A DNA stretch of 64,000 bases from Paenibacillus pasadenensis DSM 19293 (GTDB taxonomy: Bacteria; Bacillota; Bacilli; Paenibacillales; Paenibacillaceae): positions 29,457-93,456 of the forward strand of contig NZ_AULW01000051.1 in the NCBI RefSeq assembly GCF_000422485.1, in the 5' to 3' direction. Below are positions 10,527-20,430 of the stretch, one piece after another; the stretch's first letter is position 1, and each line of letters opens with the position of its first letter. The notes under the pieces are model-generated. The model was not told the DNA's origin, made no database searches, and was given only the letters and a program-made list of their open reading frames with translations. The position numbers and the translations under genes were made by a program.

Positions 10527-11999
10527 TTGAAGATGATTGCTTTTAAGCCGAACGAGCACCCCTCGAATCCATCTTTTCCGGACCCGCCCTCGCAAAGGCG
10601 CTGGATCCGAATCCTCCTGATCACCGCGGTCGCGATCGCAGTCCTCGCTGTCGCAGCGACGATCGGAACGAAGCAATATATCAACGCCCACACGTACAGT
10701 TACTATAAGGTGCTGCTCGACGGACAAGCCGTCGGCACCGTCGAGGATCCGGCTCAGGTCGACGAGCTCGTCGAGAGCGAGACGGCCAAGCTCAAGCAGT
10801 CGTACCCGAATCTGGAGATGAAGCTTCATACCGGCGTCATTTCCTACGAGGAGGTGCGGGAGTACAAGGGCGAGCCGCAGACGCAGGCGGCGCTGGACAA
10901 GCTGGCCTCCTCCTTCACGTCGACCGCGGTCGGCACGGAGGTGATCGTCGGCGGCAAGGTCATCGGCGTCGTGAAAAACGAGGCGACCGCCAAGGCGGTG
11001 CTCAAGCAGCTGCAGGACAAGTATGCTCCGCCGTCCCGCATGAAGAGCGCGCAGCCGCAGGTGACGACGCTGTCCACCGCGACCAAGGCGGCGGCCGCTC
11101 CGGTGAACCGCATCAGCGGCGTCAAGTTCGCCGAGGAGGTCAAGGTCGAGCCGACCGAGCTCGATCCGTCCGAGGTGCTCGGCCAGGACCAGCTGCTGCG
11201 CCTGCTGAGCGGCGGCACGGAGACCGCGACCAAGTACACGGTGCAGCCCGGCGACTGCGTCGGCTGCATCGCCGCGAAATTCGACATTTCGCCCGAGGTC
11301 ATCTATAAGAACAACCCGTCGATCCAGGACGACCTCATCAAGGCGGGCGACGTCATCGACCTGACCGTGCAGAAGCCGGCGATCAACGTCGTCACGACGG
11401 AGAGCCAGTCGGAGATCATCACGACCGAGCCGCAGGTCATCATCCAGAACAAGGCGACGCTCAAGAAGGGCGAGTCCAAGGTGATCCAGGAAGGCCAGGC
11501 GGGCTCGAAGCGGCTCACCTACGCCGTCGTCAAGCAGAACGGCTACAAGATGAGCGAGGAGCTCGTCAGCATCGACGTCCTCGCGAAGTCGGTGCCGAAG
11601 ATCATCGTGCGCGGCACGAAGGTCGTCGGCGAGGGCAGCGGCACGTTCAGCTACCCGGTCTCCGGCGCCCGCATCACGAGCACGTACGGCACCCGCTGGG
11701 GCCGGCTGCACAAGGGCATCGACCTGGTCGGCTCGAGCACGATCAAGGCGGCCGACGAGGGCGTCGTCGAATTCGCCGGCACGAAGAGCGGCTACGGCAA
11801 CGTCGTCATCGTCAACCACCGCAACGGCTACAAGACGCTGTACGGCCATCTGCGAAGCATCTCGGTCGGCGTCGGCGATACGCTCGAGCGCGGCGAGAAG
11901 CTCGGCGTCATGGGCAATACGGGACGCTCGACCGGCACGCATCTGCATTTTGAGATCTACAAGAACGGCGCCCTGCAGAATCCGTTGAAATACCTGTAA
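10527..11999 (+). CDS. M23 peptidoglycan endopeptidase with LysM and G5 domains
   Basis: 490 residues, exported. One membrane helix at about 28-48 follows a proline-rich cytoplasmic tip. A LysM peptidoglycan-binding motif starts near 235 (TKYTVQPGDCVGCIAAKF), followed by a G5 domain at about 290-370. A C-terminal M23 zinc metallopeptidase domain has HKGIDLVG near 394 and the ligand motif HLHFE near 471. It probably cuts peptide cross-links during growth, a class of enzyme commonly under WalR control; walR is the next gene. The TTG start at 10527 is chosen because AGAAGGAG ends 6 nt before it; ATG 10533 is the alternative. A terminator separates it from walR. Confidence 0.93.
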   Translation: MKMIAFKPNEHPSNPSFPDPPSQRRWIRILLITAVAIAVLAVAATIGTKQYINAHTYSYYKVLLDGQAVGTVEDPAQVDELVESETAKLKQSYPNLEMKLHTGVISYEEVREYKGEPQTQAALDKLASSFTSTAVGTEVIVGGKVIGVVKNEATAKAVLKQLQDKYAPPSRMKSAQPQVTTLSTATKAAAAPVNRISGVKFAEEVKVEPTELDPSEVLGQDQLLRLLSGGTETATKYTVQPGDCVGCIAAKFDISPEVIYKNNPSIQDDLIKAGDVIDLTVQKPAINVVTTESQSEIITTEPQVIIQNKATLKKGESKVIQEGQAGSKRLTYAVVKQNGYKMSEELVSIDVLAKSVPKIIVRGTKVVGEGSGTFSYPVSGARITSTYGTRWGRLHKGIDLVGSSTIKAADEGVVEFAGTKSGYGNVVIVNHRNGYKTLYGHLRSISVGVGDTLERGEKLGVMGNTGRSTGTHLHFEIYKNGALQNPLKYL

Positions 12000-12024
12000 G
12001 CAGCACTCCTTTTTTCTTATCGCG

Positions 12025-12053
12025 AGCGCGGCCTTCCGAGGCCGCGCTTTTTT
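12025..12053 (+). terminator. Terminator after the M23 peptidase gene
   Basis: AGCGCGGCCT and AGGCCGCGCT form a perfect 10-bp stem around TCCG, followed by TTTTT. Confidence 0.9.
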
Positions 12054-12104
12054 GATGCTCGGGGCCTCGAAGGGCCGGACCCGAAGCGGAGCGCCTGCCG
12101 GCTG

Positions 12105-12113
12105 TGGTAAACT
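12105..12113 (+). promoter_or_regulatory. Putative extended -10 promoter of the walR operon
   Basis: TGG followed by TAAACT (12108-12113) sits in the context TGTGGTAAACT, like the yybS promoter. No good -35 is seen. It lies 71 bp before the walR start. Confidence 0.5.
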
Positions 12114-12184
12114 AAGGAGAAAGAAGGCGGCGCTCCGCAGGCAGGGGGCAGGGGCTGCAGCGAGGAAGGGAGCGGACGGCAACG

Positions 12185-12937
12185 ATGCAGGGCAAAATTC
12201 TCGTGGTCGACGACGAGCGGCCGATAGCGGACATATTGAAGTTCAACCTGGAGAAGGAAGGCTATGAGGTCATCTGCGCCTTCGACGGCGGAGAAGCGGT
12301 GAGGGCGGCCTTCGAGGAGGAGCCGGACCTGATCCTGCTCGACCTCATGCTGCCGGTCAAGGACGGCATGGACGTCTGCCGCGAGGTGCGGACCCGGCTG
12401 CAGACGCCGATCATCATGCTTACGGCCAAGGACACGGAGATCGACAAGGTGCTCGGCCTGGAGCTTGGCGCCGACGATTACGTGACGAAGCCGTTCGGCA
12501 CGCGGGAGCTGCTGGCGCGCGTGAAGGCGCATCTGCGCCGCACGCAGAAGACGCGCGAGGCGCTGGCCGCCGGCGCGGCGCAAGGCGCGGCCGAGGCGGA
12601 GCCGGACAAGCAGGGGCTGAAGCTGTTCAACCTGTTCATCGATACGGACATGTACGTCGTCTACAAGGACGAGCAGCCGCTCGACCTGACGCATCGCGAG
12701 TATGAGCTCGTCTACTACCTCGCCCGCCACAGCGGCAAGGTAATGACCCGCGAGCATCTGCTGCAGGCGGTATGGGGCTTCGAATACTTCGGCGACGTGC
12801 GCACGGTCGACGTGACGATCCGCCGGCTGCGGGAGAAGATCGAGGACGACCCGAGCCGACCGGAGTACATCCTGACGAGGCGCGGCCTCGGCTATCTGAT
12901 GCGCAATCCGAAGCAGGGAGGACTGGGCGGCGGATGA
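12185..12937 (+). CDS. walR: Response regulator WalR (YycF)
   Basis: A 250-residue OmpR/PhoB-type regulator of the essential WalRK system controlling cell-wall hydrolases. The receiver domain has the acidic pair D9/D10, the phosphoacceptor D53 in LLDLMLP, and VTKPFG carrying the conserved lysine. A winged-helix DNA-binding domain follows from about 150 ([36 protein letters not shown]). The linker between them is unusually rich in Ala/Glu. The stop overlaps the walK start (ATGA). Confidence 0.97.
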   Translation: MQGKILVVDDERPIADILKFNLEKEGYEVICAFDGGEAVRAAFEEEPDLILLDLMLPVKDGMDVCREVRTRLQTPIIMLTAKDTEIDKVLGLELGADDYVTKPFGTRELLARVKAHLRRTQKTREALAAGAAQGAAEAEPDKQGLKLFNLFIDTDMYVVYKDEQPLDLTHREYELVYYLARHSGKVMTREHLLQAVWGFEYFGDVRTVDVTIRRLREKIEDDPSRPEYILTRRGLGYLMRNPKQGGLGGG

Positions 12938-14766
12938 AGGGCAGGCGCTGGTTCAGCACGATCCAAGTCAAGCTGATCGCGATCTACATGCTGCTCATCC
13001 TGATTTCGATCCAGCTGATCGCGGTCTATTTTGTCAGCACGGTCAAAAGCTCGCTCACCGACACGTTCACGAACAGCCTCAACGACCAGGCGCGCGCGCT
13101 CGCGGTGCTCGCCGCGGACAAGCTGTCCGAGGGCTCGCTCGCCGGCGGCGAAGCCGAGGAAGGCGCGATCTCGCTGTCCGACTACGTGAACAGCCTGTTC
13201 AGCCGCACCGGCGCGGAGCTGCAGGTGCTCGACTCGAGCGGGCGCGTGCTGGCGACGTCGGACGCGTACAGCGCCTACATCGGCAAGAAGAACACGTCGC
13301 TCATGGTGAGCCAGGCGCTGCAGGGCATCCCGGACAACGAGCAGGACATCCTCGACGAGGACAACGTGCGCAAGAAGATCATCACCCAGCCGATCCAATC
13401 GCCGGACAACCGCGTCATCGGAGCGGTCTACATCGTCGCCGGCATGACCGAGGTCAACGCCACGGTCGACCGGGTCAACCAGATCTTCGTCTCCGGCACG
13501 CTGATCGCGCTCGGCTTGACCGGCGTGCTCGGCATCGTGCTGGCGCATACGATCACGAGCCCGATCAAGGGGCTGACCCGTCAGGCGGAGGCGGTCGCCG
13601 AGGGACGCTTCGACCAGCAGGTGCCGGTGCTCGCGGACGACGAGATCGGACGGCTGAGCGAGGCGTTCAACGAGATGACGCAGCGGCTGCGGGAGGCGCT
13701 GTCGGTCAACGAGGAGGAGAACGAGAAGCTGCAGTCGGTCCTCTCCAACATGAGCGACGGCGTCATCGCGGCTGACGAGCGCGGCACGGTGATGGTGTCC
13801 AACCGCCGCGCGCTGGAGCTGCTCGGCGTCGACCAGTGCGAGGGCAGCCCGCTGACCGACGTGCTGGAGCTGCCGCAGGAGCGGCTCGAGGCGCTGCGCG
13901 CCTCGCGCGGCCTCGCCGCCGTGCTCGTCAAGGAGTCGCCGGACGGCGAGGAGCGCTGGGTGCTGCGCGTCACGCTCAGCCCGATCCACCGCCGCGACCG
14001 CGGCATCACCGGCACGATCGCGTTGCTGCAGGACATCACCGAGCAGGAGAAGCTGGACCAGTCGCGGCGCGAGTTCGTGGCCAACGTCTCGCATGAGCTG
14101 CGCACGCCGCTGACGACGATCCGCAGCTATGCCGAGGCGCTCGGCGACGGAGCGCTCGCGGAGCCGCAGCTGGCGGACCGCTTCGTCGGCGTCATCCGCA
14201 ACGAGACCGAGCGGATGATCCGGCTCGTCACCGACCTGCTGCATCTGTCGCGGCTCGACTCCCAGCAGTCGACGCTGCGCCGCCGCGATACCGACATCGC
14301 CGAGATGCTCGACGAGGTGGCGGACCGGTTCTCGGTGCAGATGCGCAAAAAAGGCATCCGCGCCGTCGTCCAGGTCGACCGGCGCGTCGGCAAGGCCGTG
14401 CTCGACCGGGATCAGATCGATCAGGTGCTGGACAATCTGATGTCCAACGCGATCAAGTACACGCTCGAGGGCGGGCGCATCGAGCTGTCGGCCGGCCTGC
14501 AGGATAGCGGGGCGCTGGCCGTCAGCGTCAAGGACTCCGGCATCGGCATTCCGAAGCGCGACCTTGCCCGCATCTTCGACCGCTTCTATCGGGTCGACAA
14601 GGCCCGCTCGCGAGAGATGGGCGGCACCGGCCTCGGGCTTTCGATTGCCCGGGAAATGATCAAGGCGCACGGAGGCGCGATAACGCTGGAGTCCGAGCTG
14701 GACGTAGGCACGACGGTGACGTTCATCCTGCCGCAGCCGCAGCAGAAGGGGGAGCAGCCGACATGA
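12934..14766 (+). CDS. walK: Sensor histidine kinase WalK (YycG)
   Basis: 610 residues. Two membrane helices (about 10-32 and 187-205) enclose an extracytoplasmic sensor domain. A HAMP domain (about 205-258), a PAS domain (about 265-370), a HisKA domain with [10 protein letters not shown] (phospho-His near 387) and an ATPase domain with [11 protein letters not shown] and [10 protein letters not shown] follow. Partner of WalR. The ATG at 12934 overlaps the walR stop by 4 bp and gives the family's usual length. The next gene, yycH, again starts within the stop codon. Confidence 0.97.
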   Translation: MKGRRWFSTIQVKLIAIYMLLILISIQLIAVYFVSTVKSSLTDTFTNSLNDQARALAVLAADKLSEGSLAGGEAEEGAISLSDYVNSLFSRTGAELQVLDSSGRVLATSDAYSAYIGKKNTSLMVSQALQGIPDNEQDILDEDNVRKKIITQPIQSPDNRVIGAVYIVAGMTEVNATVDRVNQIFVSGTLIALGLTGVLGIVLAHTITSPIKGLTRQAEAVAEGRFDQQVPVLADDEIGRLSEAFNEMTQRLREALSVNEEENEKLQSVLSNMSDGVIAADERGTVMVSNRRALELLGVDQCEGSPLTDVLELPQERLEALRASRGLAAVLVKESPDGEERWVLRVTLSPIHRRDRGITGTIALLQDITEQEKLDQSRREFVANVSHELRTPLTTIRSYAEALGDGALAEPQLADRFVGVIRNETERMIRLVTDLLHLSRLDSQQSTLRRRDTDIAEMLDEVADRFSVQMRKKGIRAVVQVDRRVGKAVLDRDQIDQVLDNLMSNAIKYTLEGGRIELSAGLQDSGALAVSVKDSGIGIPKRDLARIFDRFYRVDKARSREMGGTGLGLSIAREMIKAHGGAITLESELDVGTTVTFILPQPQQKGEQPT

Positions 14767-16295
14767 AGGAAAGGCTCAAGACGATCGCGCTCGCAGCCCT
14801 CGTCGCCCTCAGCCTCGTGCAGAGCTACATGCTCGCCTACAGCACGCCGGGCGCGGCCGTGCGCACCGCGCAGAACTACGTCAGCACCGAGCAGATGGGG
14901 CAGGCGAGCAAGACGGAGGAGACGCTGTTCCCCGAGCAGCTTGTCCTGCACTTCGGCAACGGCAGCCATACGGTGCTCAATCCCGGCGACCTGCCGTTCT
15001 ACAACCTCATCATGAGCAAGCTCAAGGGACGGGAGTTCCGCGGCTTCCAGCGGATGGCCGATACGGTCGTGCGCTGGAGCGAGATCCGCGACAACAACCT
15101 CGGCCTCGAGCTGCGGCTCGGCAGCGGCTTGCCGGTGACGCTGCTGTCGCGGATGCTGCAGCTCGACAGCAGCGACGAGAGCTTCCTCGGCGATACGGTC
15201 GACCGCATCTGGATCTTCCGCAGCAGCAGCACGGAGGAGGTGCGGACCTTCTTCTTCAGCGCGGGCGGCGGCGTTGTCTACGAGGCGACTCAGGCCGACT
15301 TGACCGTGCGGGACGTCGAGGACGACGTCGGCCTCGGCGAATACTGGACGCCGTACGAGCCGGACGCCTACGGGCTGTACGTGCCCCGGCAGCCGGTGGA
15401 GGCGGCGCAAGCGCGGATCGGCTATCAGTCGTACTCGGCCGATCTGCTGCAGCGCAACCTGTTCATCGATCCCGGCACGACGCGCATGATCAAGGACCGG
15501 GACGGCTCCCAGGTGTACACGGACGGCAAAAGGGCGCTTCAGGTCGAGCAGAACGGCCAATGGATCAGCTACACCGATCCGGCCGCGCCGCTGAGCGGCA
15601 GCGGGCAAGCGCGCAGCAACCCGGCCGGCAGCATGAGCAGCGCCATGCAGTTCGTGAACCAGCATGGCGGCTGGGACGGCTTGCATCAGCTCGTCTCGCT
15701 GGGCGGCGCAGACGCGGCGGCGGGCGGATCGGCGGGGCAGACGCCCCGGCCGGGCCAGGGGACGGCGGAGGAGCAGCATGCGCTGCTGTTCCGGCAGTAT
15801 TTCCGTTTCGGCGAAAATCGCGTCCTGCCGGTCGTCCCTTCGGCGGACTTCCGGTTCGGCTTCATCCGGCTGACGGTGCAGCAAGGCTCCGTAACGACCT
15901 ATGAGCGCTCGCTCATCACGCTCAACCCGTCGCCCGCGCAAAAGTCGGCCCGCTGGCTGCCGGGCGGGCAGCGTCTCGACCAGTCGCTCGCGGCCTATTC
16001 GAGGCGCTCCGAAATCGAGGCGCTCTATCCGGCGGTCAAGGCGGAGCAGGCCGAGGACGGCCAGCTGCGCTTCCTGCCGGTGTGGGCGGTGCGTCTGACG
16101 GACGGCACGGAGGAGGCGCTGGCCGGGCCGCTTGAGGAAGGCTTCGACGGCTCCGCCTTGCCGCGCGAGAATCTGTCGGCGCTCGGCGGAGCCAAGAACG
16201 GCGGCGAAGCCGGCGCGGCGCCGACTCCATCGCCGCCGCAAGGCGACGGAGCGGCGCGCGTAGAGGAAGGAGGAGCGGCCCGTGGATTGGGGTAG
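14763..16295 (+). CDS. yycH: YycH (WalH), regulator of WalK activity
   Basis: 510 residues. One N-terminal membrane helix (about 7-26, IALAALVALSLVQSYMLAYS) anchors a large extracytoplasmic domain. In B. subtilis YycH and YycI contact WalK in the membrane and restrain it. The sequence is of typical YycH character (WTPYEPDAYGLYVP, a C-terminal YycH domain) but longer than the Bacillus protein, with Gly/Ala/Pro-rich stretches near 320-345 and 480-510. It is translationally coupled to walK (ATGA) and overlaps yycI by 14 bp. Confidence 0.92.
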   Translation: MKERLKTIALAALVALSLVQSYMLAYSTPGAAVRTAQNYVSTEQMGQASKTEETLFPEQLVLHFGNGSHTVLNPGDLPFYNLIMSKLKGREFRGFQRMADTVVRWSEIRDNNLGLELRLGSGLPVTLLSRMLQLDSSDESFLGDTVDRIWIFRSSSTEEVRTFFFSAGGGVVYEATQADLTVRDVEDDVGLGEYWTPYEPDAYGLYVPRQPVEAAQARIGYQSYSADLLQRNLFIDPGTTRMIKDRDGSQVYTDGKRALQVEQNGQWISYTDPAAPLSGSGQARSNPAGSMSSAMQFVNQHGGWDGLHQLVSLGGADAAAGGSAGQTPRPGQGTAEEQHALLFRQYFRFGENRVLPVVPSADFRFGFIRLTVQQGSVTTYERSLITLNPSPAQKSARWLPGGQRLDQSLAAYSRRSEIEALYPAVKAEQAEDGQLRFLPVWAVRLTDGTEEALAGPLEEGFDGSALPRENLSALGGAKNGGEAGAAPTPSPPQGDGAARVEEGGAARGLG

Positions 16296-17166
16296 AGCGA
16301 AGAGCGTATTGATCCTGGCGTTTCTGCTGCTCAACCTGCTGCTCGGCTATCAGCTGTGGGGCGATGTGCGGGAGCGCGTGCAGCCGAGAAGCAACTCGGC
16401 CGAGCTGTCGCCGGAGACGCTGGCGGCGCTGAAGGCGAAGCGCGTCGCGTTCTCCGGCGTCATCCCGAAGGAGACGCCGGAGCTGCATGACCTGACGTAC
16501 CGGTACGTCGGACGGGCGGGAGCGCCGGCGTCTGACGCCGAATCGGCTGGCGCAGGGTCGAAGGCTGGCGCTGCGGAAAGCGGCGCAGGCGCGGAGCAGC
16601 CGGACGGCGGCGTCGCGGAGCCGGGCGTGACCAGCGGCGGGGAGCCGGAAGGCATCACGCCGCTCGAGACGCCGGTGGACAGCCGCGTCGTCTTCCAGCG
16701 GGAGGAGCTGCTCAAGGCGCTGGGAGGAGTCATCCCGGAGCTGGACCGGTATGAGCTGGACACGCTCGGCCTCGACGACCGCAAGTTCGTGCTGTACCGA
16801 ATGGAGGCTGGCCGGCCGATGTTCAACGTGAGGCTGGAGCTGTACTACAGCGATCAGCGCATCACCGGCTACCGCCAGGACCGGATCGAGCTGCTGCCGG
16901 CAGACGAGGGCCAGCGGCCGCAGCCGGTGCTGCCGGCTTCGCGGGCGATCCGCCCGGAGGTCGTCGAGAAGTACATGCCGGACGGAGCCGCGATCAAGGA
17001 GATCCGGCTCGGCTACAAGGAAGGCCAGCGGTTCGATTCGGAGACGCAGGTGTCGACGCCGTCCTGGCGCATCCTGATGGAGGACGGCAGCTCGATCTAT
17101 CTGCAGGCGTCCAGCGGGGAAGTGCTGATCGACAAGCCGGAGCCTTCGCCGGCATCGGGAGGCTAG
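16282..17166 (+). CDS. yycI: YycI (WalI), regulator of WalK activity
   Basis: 294 residues. A GTG start is followed by the typical MDWGRAKSVLILAFLLLNLLLGYQLW membrane anchor and an extracytoplasmic domain of YycI type (tandem lobes with WRILMEDGSSIYLQASSGEV at the end). An Ala/Gly-rich linker near 85-125 is an addition relative to shorter homologues. It pairs with YycH in tuning WalK. The start lies inside yycH, and the terminator at 17302-17353 closes the operon before yycJ. Confidence 0.9.
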   Translation: MDWGRAKSVLILAFLLLNLLLGYQLWGDVRERVQPRSNSAELSPETLAALKAKRVAFSGVIPKETPELHDLTYRYVGRAGAPASDAESAGAGSKAGAAESGAGAEQPDGGVAEPGVTSGGEPEGITPLETPVDSRVVFQREELLKALGGVIPELDRYELDTLGLDDRKFVLYRMEAGRPMFNVRLELYYSDQRITGYRQDRIELLPADEGQRPQPVLPASRAIRPEVVEKYMPDGAAIKEIRLGYKEGQRFDSETQVSTPSWRILMEDGSSIYLQASSGEVLIDKPEPSPASGG

Positions 17167-17301
17167 CGGAACCGCCGCCGGCAGGCGGAGCGAGGCTCGC
17201 AGCGGAGAGGGAGCCGCCGGTGCGCGGAGCGAGAACCGCTCCGGTGACGGAGCCTCTTTCCGCTTCCAATAGCGGTTTTGGCTGCTATCCTCAAAACAAA
17301 A

Positions 17302-17353
17302 CGGCCGTCCCCTGGTCCGCGAGTCGGACCGGTCGGGACGGCTCCTTTTTTCT
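17302..17353 (+). terminator. Terminator closing walRK-yycHI
   Basis: GGCCGTCCC pairs with GGGACGGC around an inner stem GGTCCG/CGGACC, followed by a seven-residue T-rich run. Confidence 0.85.
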
Positions 17354-17394
17354 AGCGAAATTTCCAGCAGACTGTAGAGACGCCGGACGGACAA

Positions 17395-17403
17395 TGGTAC
17401 AAT
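17395..17403 (+). promoter_or_regulatory. Putative extended -10 promoter of yycJ
   Basis: TGG followed by TACAAT (17398-17403); the -35 region (TGTAGA) is poor. It is of the same style as the yybS, walR and 20116 promoters. Confidence 0.5.
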
Positions 17404-17457
17404 GGGACTTTAAGGGCTTGGATGGCCTTGCGGGCCATGGAAGGGAAGGCAAGGAGA

Positions 17458-18270
17458 ATGGAATTCCGATTTACCGTGCTGGCCAGCGGCTCGACCGGCA
17501 ATGCGACGGTCGTGCAGAGCGGGGACAAGACGGTGCTCGTCGATGCCGGGCACAGCCTCAAGAAGCTCGAAGAGCTGATGAGCAGCCGGGGCATCGCCGG
17601 CCATGACATCGACGCCGTGCTCATCACGCATGAGCATTCCGATCATATCAAGGGCCTGGGCGCCCTCGCGCGCAAATACGAGCTGCCCGTGTACGCCAAT
17701 GAGGCGACATGGGGAGCCCTGGAACGCCATGCCTCCCACGTGCCGCCCGAGCGGCGGATCGTGATGGGCACGGGCGAGGAGATGCGGTTCGGCAGCATGA
17801 AGGTCCGCTCGTACCCGATCTCGCATGACGCGGCGGAGCCGGTCGGCTATACGTTCACGGACGACGGCTACAAGCTGAGCCTCGCGACGGACCTCGGGTA
17901 TGTCAGCGATCTGGTGCGGCGCAGCATCATCGACTCCGACGTGCTCGTGCTGGAGTCCAACCACGACCCCGAGATGCTGCGCATGGGCCGCTACCCGTGG
18001 AACATCAAGCGCCGCATCCTCAGCGACATCGGCCATCTGTCCAACGAGGCGGCCGGCGAGGCGCTGTGCGAGCTGATGACCGACCGCACGAGGCGGGTCT
18101 ACCTCGCGCATCTGAGCCTCAACCATAATCTGATGGATCTGGCGAGGCTGACGGTGAACGGCGTGCTGGAGGACCGCGGGCACTTTTTCCGCAAGGACGA
18201 GCATCCGCTGCGGGACACGCATCCGTACGAGCCTACTCCATGGGATCAAATAAAGCGGAAAGCGCTCTGA
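17458..18270 (+). CDS. yycJ: YycJ (WalJ) metallo-beta-lactamase-fold exonuclease-like protein
   Basis: 270 residues, cytoplasmic. MEFRFTVLASGSTGNA is the typical YycJ N-terminus, and HEHSDHIKG is the HxHxDH zinc motif. Further ligands lie in SHDAAEPVGYTF and HLSLNHN. Family members act as dinuclear-metal nucleases and, in Bacillus, coordinate cell division with wall synthesis or mismatch repair. ATG 17458 is chosen from homologue length, with the purine-rich GGAAGGGAAGGCAAGG just upstream; in-frame ATGs at 17422 and 17437 are alternatives. The 3' end overlaps a converging small gene by 38 bp. Confidence 0.9.
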   Translation: MEFRFTVLASGSTGNATVVQSGDKTVLVDAGHSLKKLEELMSSRGIAGHDIDAVLITHEHSDHIKGLGALARKYELPVYANEATWGALERHASHVPPERRIVMGTGEEMRFGSMKVRSYPISHDAAEPVGYTFTDDGYKLSLATDLGYVSDLVRRSIIDSDVLVLESNHDPEMLRMGRYPWNIKRRILSDIGHLSNEAAGEALCELMTDRTRRVYLAHLSLNHNLMDLARLTVNGVLEDRGHFFRKDEHPLRDTHPYEPTPWDQIKRKAL

Positions 18271-18484
18271 GCGGCTCGCTGTCGCCGGCCTCGAGCTGAG
18301 CGGACTTCTGCTCAAGCTCCTCGCGGGTGAGGATGCCCTTGTCGACGAGCAGCTCCAGCATGGCGCTGAGCGCCAGCAGCGTCCGGTACTGCGTATCGCT
18401 CAGATCTCCGAGCTTGCCCATGACCGCGACCTGGTTCCAGGCGCTTGGAGCGGCGTCCGGAGTGGTAATGAGCTTTATATCCAT
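18233..18484 (-). CDS. Small hypothetical protein converging on yycJ
   Basis: 83 residues, mostly helical (LSDTQYRTLLALSAMLELLVDKGILTREELEQKSAQLE), with no membrane segment. It has a clear ribosome binding site (GGGAAAGGAAG, 7 nt before ATG). The segment DKGILTREELEQK is reminiscent of short helical regulatory domains but is not assigned. It converges on yycJ and overlaps its last 38 bp. Strong SD and protein-like composition argue that it is real. Confidence 0.65.
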   Translation of the reverse strand: MDIKLITTPDAAPSAWNQVAVMGKLGDLSDTQYRTLLALSAMLELLVDKGILTREELEQKSAQLEAGDSEPLRALSALFDPME

Positions 18485-18749
18485 CGGCTTTCTTCCTTTC
18501 CCGGTATCGGCTGGATGAGCGGGCAGGCAGCGCTACATAGTGGATTTATCGGCGTCACGCTGCAACATTTGAGCTTTCGCCTCCGTCTAAAAGGGGAGCC
18601 TAGGCTCGCCCTATCATTATTCTAGACGCATCTTCCGAAATCATTCCAAGAAGAGAAAAAACATCCTGTAGTCGAACCAGAAGCAGCCACGTATGCTTAG
18701 AAAATAGAGCAATCGAACGCGTGCGCAAACCACGGGAGGAGCGGGTATC

Positions 18750-20072
18750 ATGGGTTTGTTCGAGGATGAGTTCTATTCGACAAAGATCTCCCGGCGCGCC
18801 AGCAAGACCAGCCGCAAGCAGATGTCCGGATTCCCCTTGCGCAGCCGCAAGGACTGGGGAGCCGGCCGGCTCGCCCTCTTGTCCGGGGCCTCGGGAGCCG
18901 CGATCGTGCTTGCGCTGGCGCTCGCCCTTGGCGGCGGCAGCCCGGAGGCCGCGGTCGAGACGGCGGGGACGCCGGCGGCGAGCGGACTCGTCGCCCCCGG
19001 CGATGCGATCCAGCAGACCGTCGCCGCCTCGTCCAAGGTGCGTCCGGCGGTCGTGAGCGTCGTCAACGAGCAGGCGGCGTTCCAGCCGCAGCCGCAGGAC
19101 GGCGAGGACGCGCCGCAGGACGCCGAGCTGCACCCGGCCAGCGTCGGGAGCGGAGTCATCTTCGCCAAGAAGGACGGCAAGGCGTATCTGATCACCAACA
19201 ACCATGTCATTGACGGCGCGGCCGGGCTCAAGGTCGTCCTGATCGACGGCGAGACGCGTCCGGCCAAGCTGGTCGGCGGCGACTACATCACCGATCTGGC
19301 CGTGCTGGAGATCGACGGCGAAGGCATCGAGACGATCGCCGAGATGGGCGACTCCGCCAAGCTGCAGTCCGGCGAGATGGTCATGGCGATCGGCAATCCG
19401 CTCGGCCTCGGCGACTCGCTGTCGATGGGCATCGTCAGCAAGACGAAGCAGATCATCCCGGTGTCGCTCAGCCAGGACGGCAACTACGACTGGGAGCAGG
19501 AGGTCATCCAGACCGACGCCTCGATCAACCAGGGCAACAGCGGCGGGCCGCTGATCGACATGCAGGGCCGGGTAATCGGCATCAACAGCATGAAGATCTC
19601 CGACATCGGCGTCGAAGGGGTCGGCTTCGCCATTCCGGTCAACAACGTCATGCCGATCGTCGATCAGCTGATGAAGACCGGCGCGGTTCCTCGCCCTTAT
19701 CTCGGCGTGTACACGCTCGACCTGGCGTCCTATTACGCCCAGCAGGGGCTCGGCGGCGGCGTGCCGGACGCGGAGGACGGCGATGCCGCGGCGCAGACGC
19801 CGACCTCGCCCGGCGGTCCGAAGCTGCCGCCGGAGGTCACCTCGGGCGTCATCGTGCTGGAGTCGGTCGGACCGGCCAGCGAGGCCGGCCTGCAGTTCAA
19901 CGACGTCATCACCAAGCTGGACGATCAGCCGATCGGCAGCACGATGGAGCTGCGCAAGTACCTGTACGGCAAAAAGCGCATCGGCGACAAGATCAAGGTG
20001 ACGTTCTATCGCGACGGCAAGCCGGATGCGGTGACGTTCAAGCTGCAGGACAAGAGCGAAGAGGAAGAGTAG
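18750..20072 (+). CDS. htrA: HtrA-type membrane-anchored serine protease
   Basis: 440 residues. A cytoplasmic N-terminus and one membrane helix (about 43-62) put the protease outside the cell. The trypsin-like domain has the catalytic triad His near 152 (ITNNHVIDGA), Asp near 182 (ITDLAVLEID) and Ser near 264 (NQGNSGGPL). A C-terminal PDZ domain (about 325-430) follows an insert rich in Gly/Asp/Pro. It is the quality-control protease normally found at the end of the yyc cluster (YyxA/HtrC in B. subtilis). GGGAGGAG lies about 9 nt before the start. Confidence 0.94.
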   Translation: MGLFEDEFYSTKISRRASKTSRKQMSGFPLRSRKDWGAGRLALLSGASGAAIVLALALALGGGSPEAAVETAGTPAASGLVAPGDAIQQTVAASSKVRPAVVSVVNEQAAFQPQPQDGEDAPQDAELHPASVGSGVIFAKKDGKAYLITNNHVIDGAAGLKVVLIDGETRPAKLVGGDYITDLAVLEIDGEGIETIAEMGDSAKLQSGEMVMAIGNPLGLGDSLSMGIVSKTKQIIPVSLSQDGNYDWEQEVIQTDASINQGNSGGPLIDMQGRVIGINSMKISDIGVEGVGFAIPVNNVMPIVDQLMKTGAVPRPYLGVYTLDLASYYAQQGLGGGVPDAEDGDAAAQTPTSPGGPKLPPEVTSGVIVLESVGPASEAGLQFNDVITKLDDQPIGSTMELRKYLYGKKRIGDKIKVTFYRDGKPDAVTFKLQDKSEEEE

Positions 20073-20075
20073 GAG

Positions 20076-20111
20076 AAAGCGGGTCGCCGGCGGGATGCCG
20101 GCCCCGCTTTT
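20076..20111 (+). terminator. Terminator after htrA
   Basis: AAAGCGGG..CGCCGGC pairs with GCCGGC..CCCGCTTTT around GGGAT. It abuts the promoter of the next gene. Confidence 0.75.
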
Positions 20112-20123
20112 GTGGTATAATGG
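20109..20123 (+). promoter_or_regulatory. Extended -10 promoter identical to the yybS promoter core
   Basis: The 15-mer TTTGTGGTATAATGG contains TATAAT (20116-20121) with TGG before it and no recognisable -35. The ATG at 20120 overlaps the -10 and is not a start. Confidence 0.7.
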
Positions 20124-20170
20124 CGGTAATCGACATCATTTCAGGAATGAGAATAGGGGTAGGTCATCGA

Positions 20171-20338
20171 ATGTATTGCGTGTGCAAGGGACATATTGAG
20201 CTGGCATTGGACAAGTTCGTGGATGAGTACGAGGATGCGCCGGACATGGTGGATCTGAACGAGACGCACTTCGCGAATTGGGACCCGCCGGTAAAATGTG
20301 ACTTGTGCGAGGAGAAGGCGGAATTCCTCATCGTATAA
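20171..20338 (+). CDS. CxxH/CxxC protein
   Basis: A 55-residue protein of the CxxH/CxxC family found beside htrA and rlmH in many Bacillales. MYCVCKGHIE gives the CxxH and KCDLCEEKAEF the CxxC motif, together a likely zinc site. The rest is acidic (VDEYEDAPDMVDLNETH). The start is ATG 20171 with AGGGGTAGG just upstream. Biochemical function is unknown. The usual next gene, rlmH, is 29.5 kb away here. Confidence 0.85.
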   Translation: MYCVCKGHIELALDKFVDEYEDAPDMVDLNETHFANWDPPVKCDLCEEKAEFLIV

Positions 20339-20361
20339 GCCCGGCAAACGTTTCGAGCGCA

Positions 20362-20393
20362 AAAGTCTTTCCCGAAAGGGAAAGGCTTTTTTT
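20362..20393 (+). terminator. Terminator after the CxxH/CxxC gene
   Basis: AAGTCTTTCCC pairs with GGGAAAGGCTT (one G-T) around GAAA, then seven T. Confidence 0.85.
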
Positions 20394-20430
20394 GCTTTTC
20401 CCCATGCATGCGCGCGCCCGAAGGCCGGCC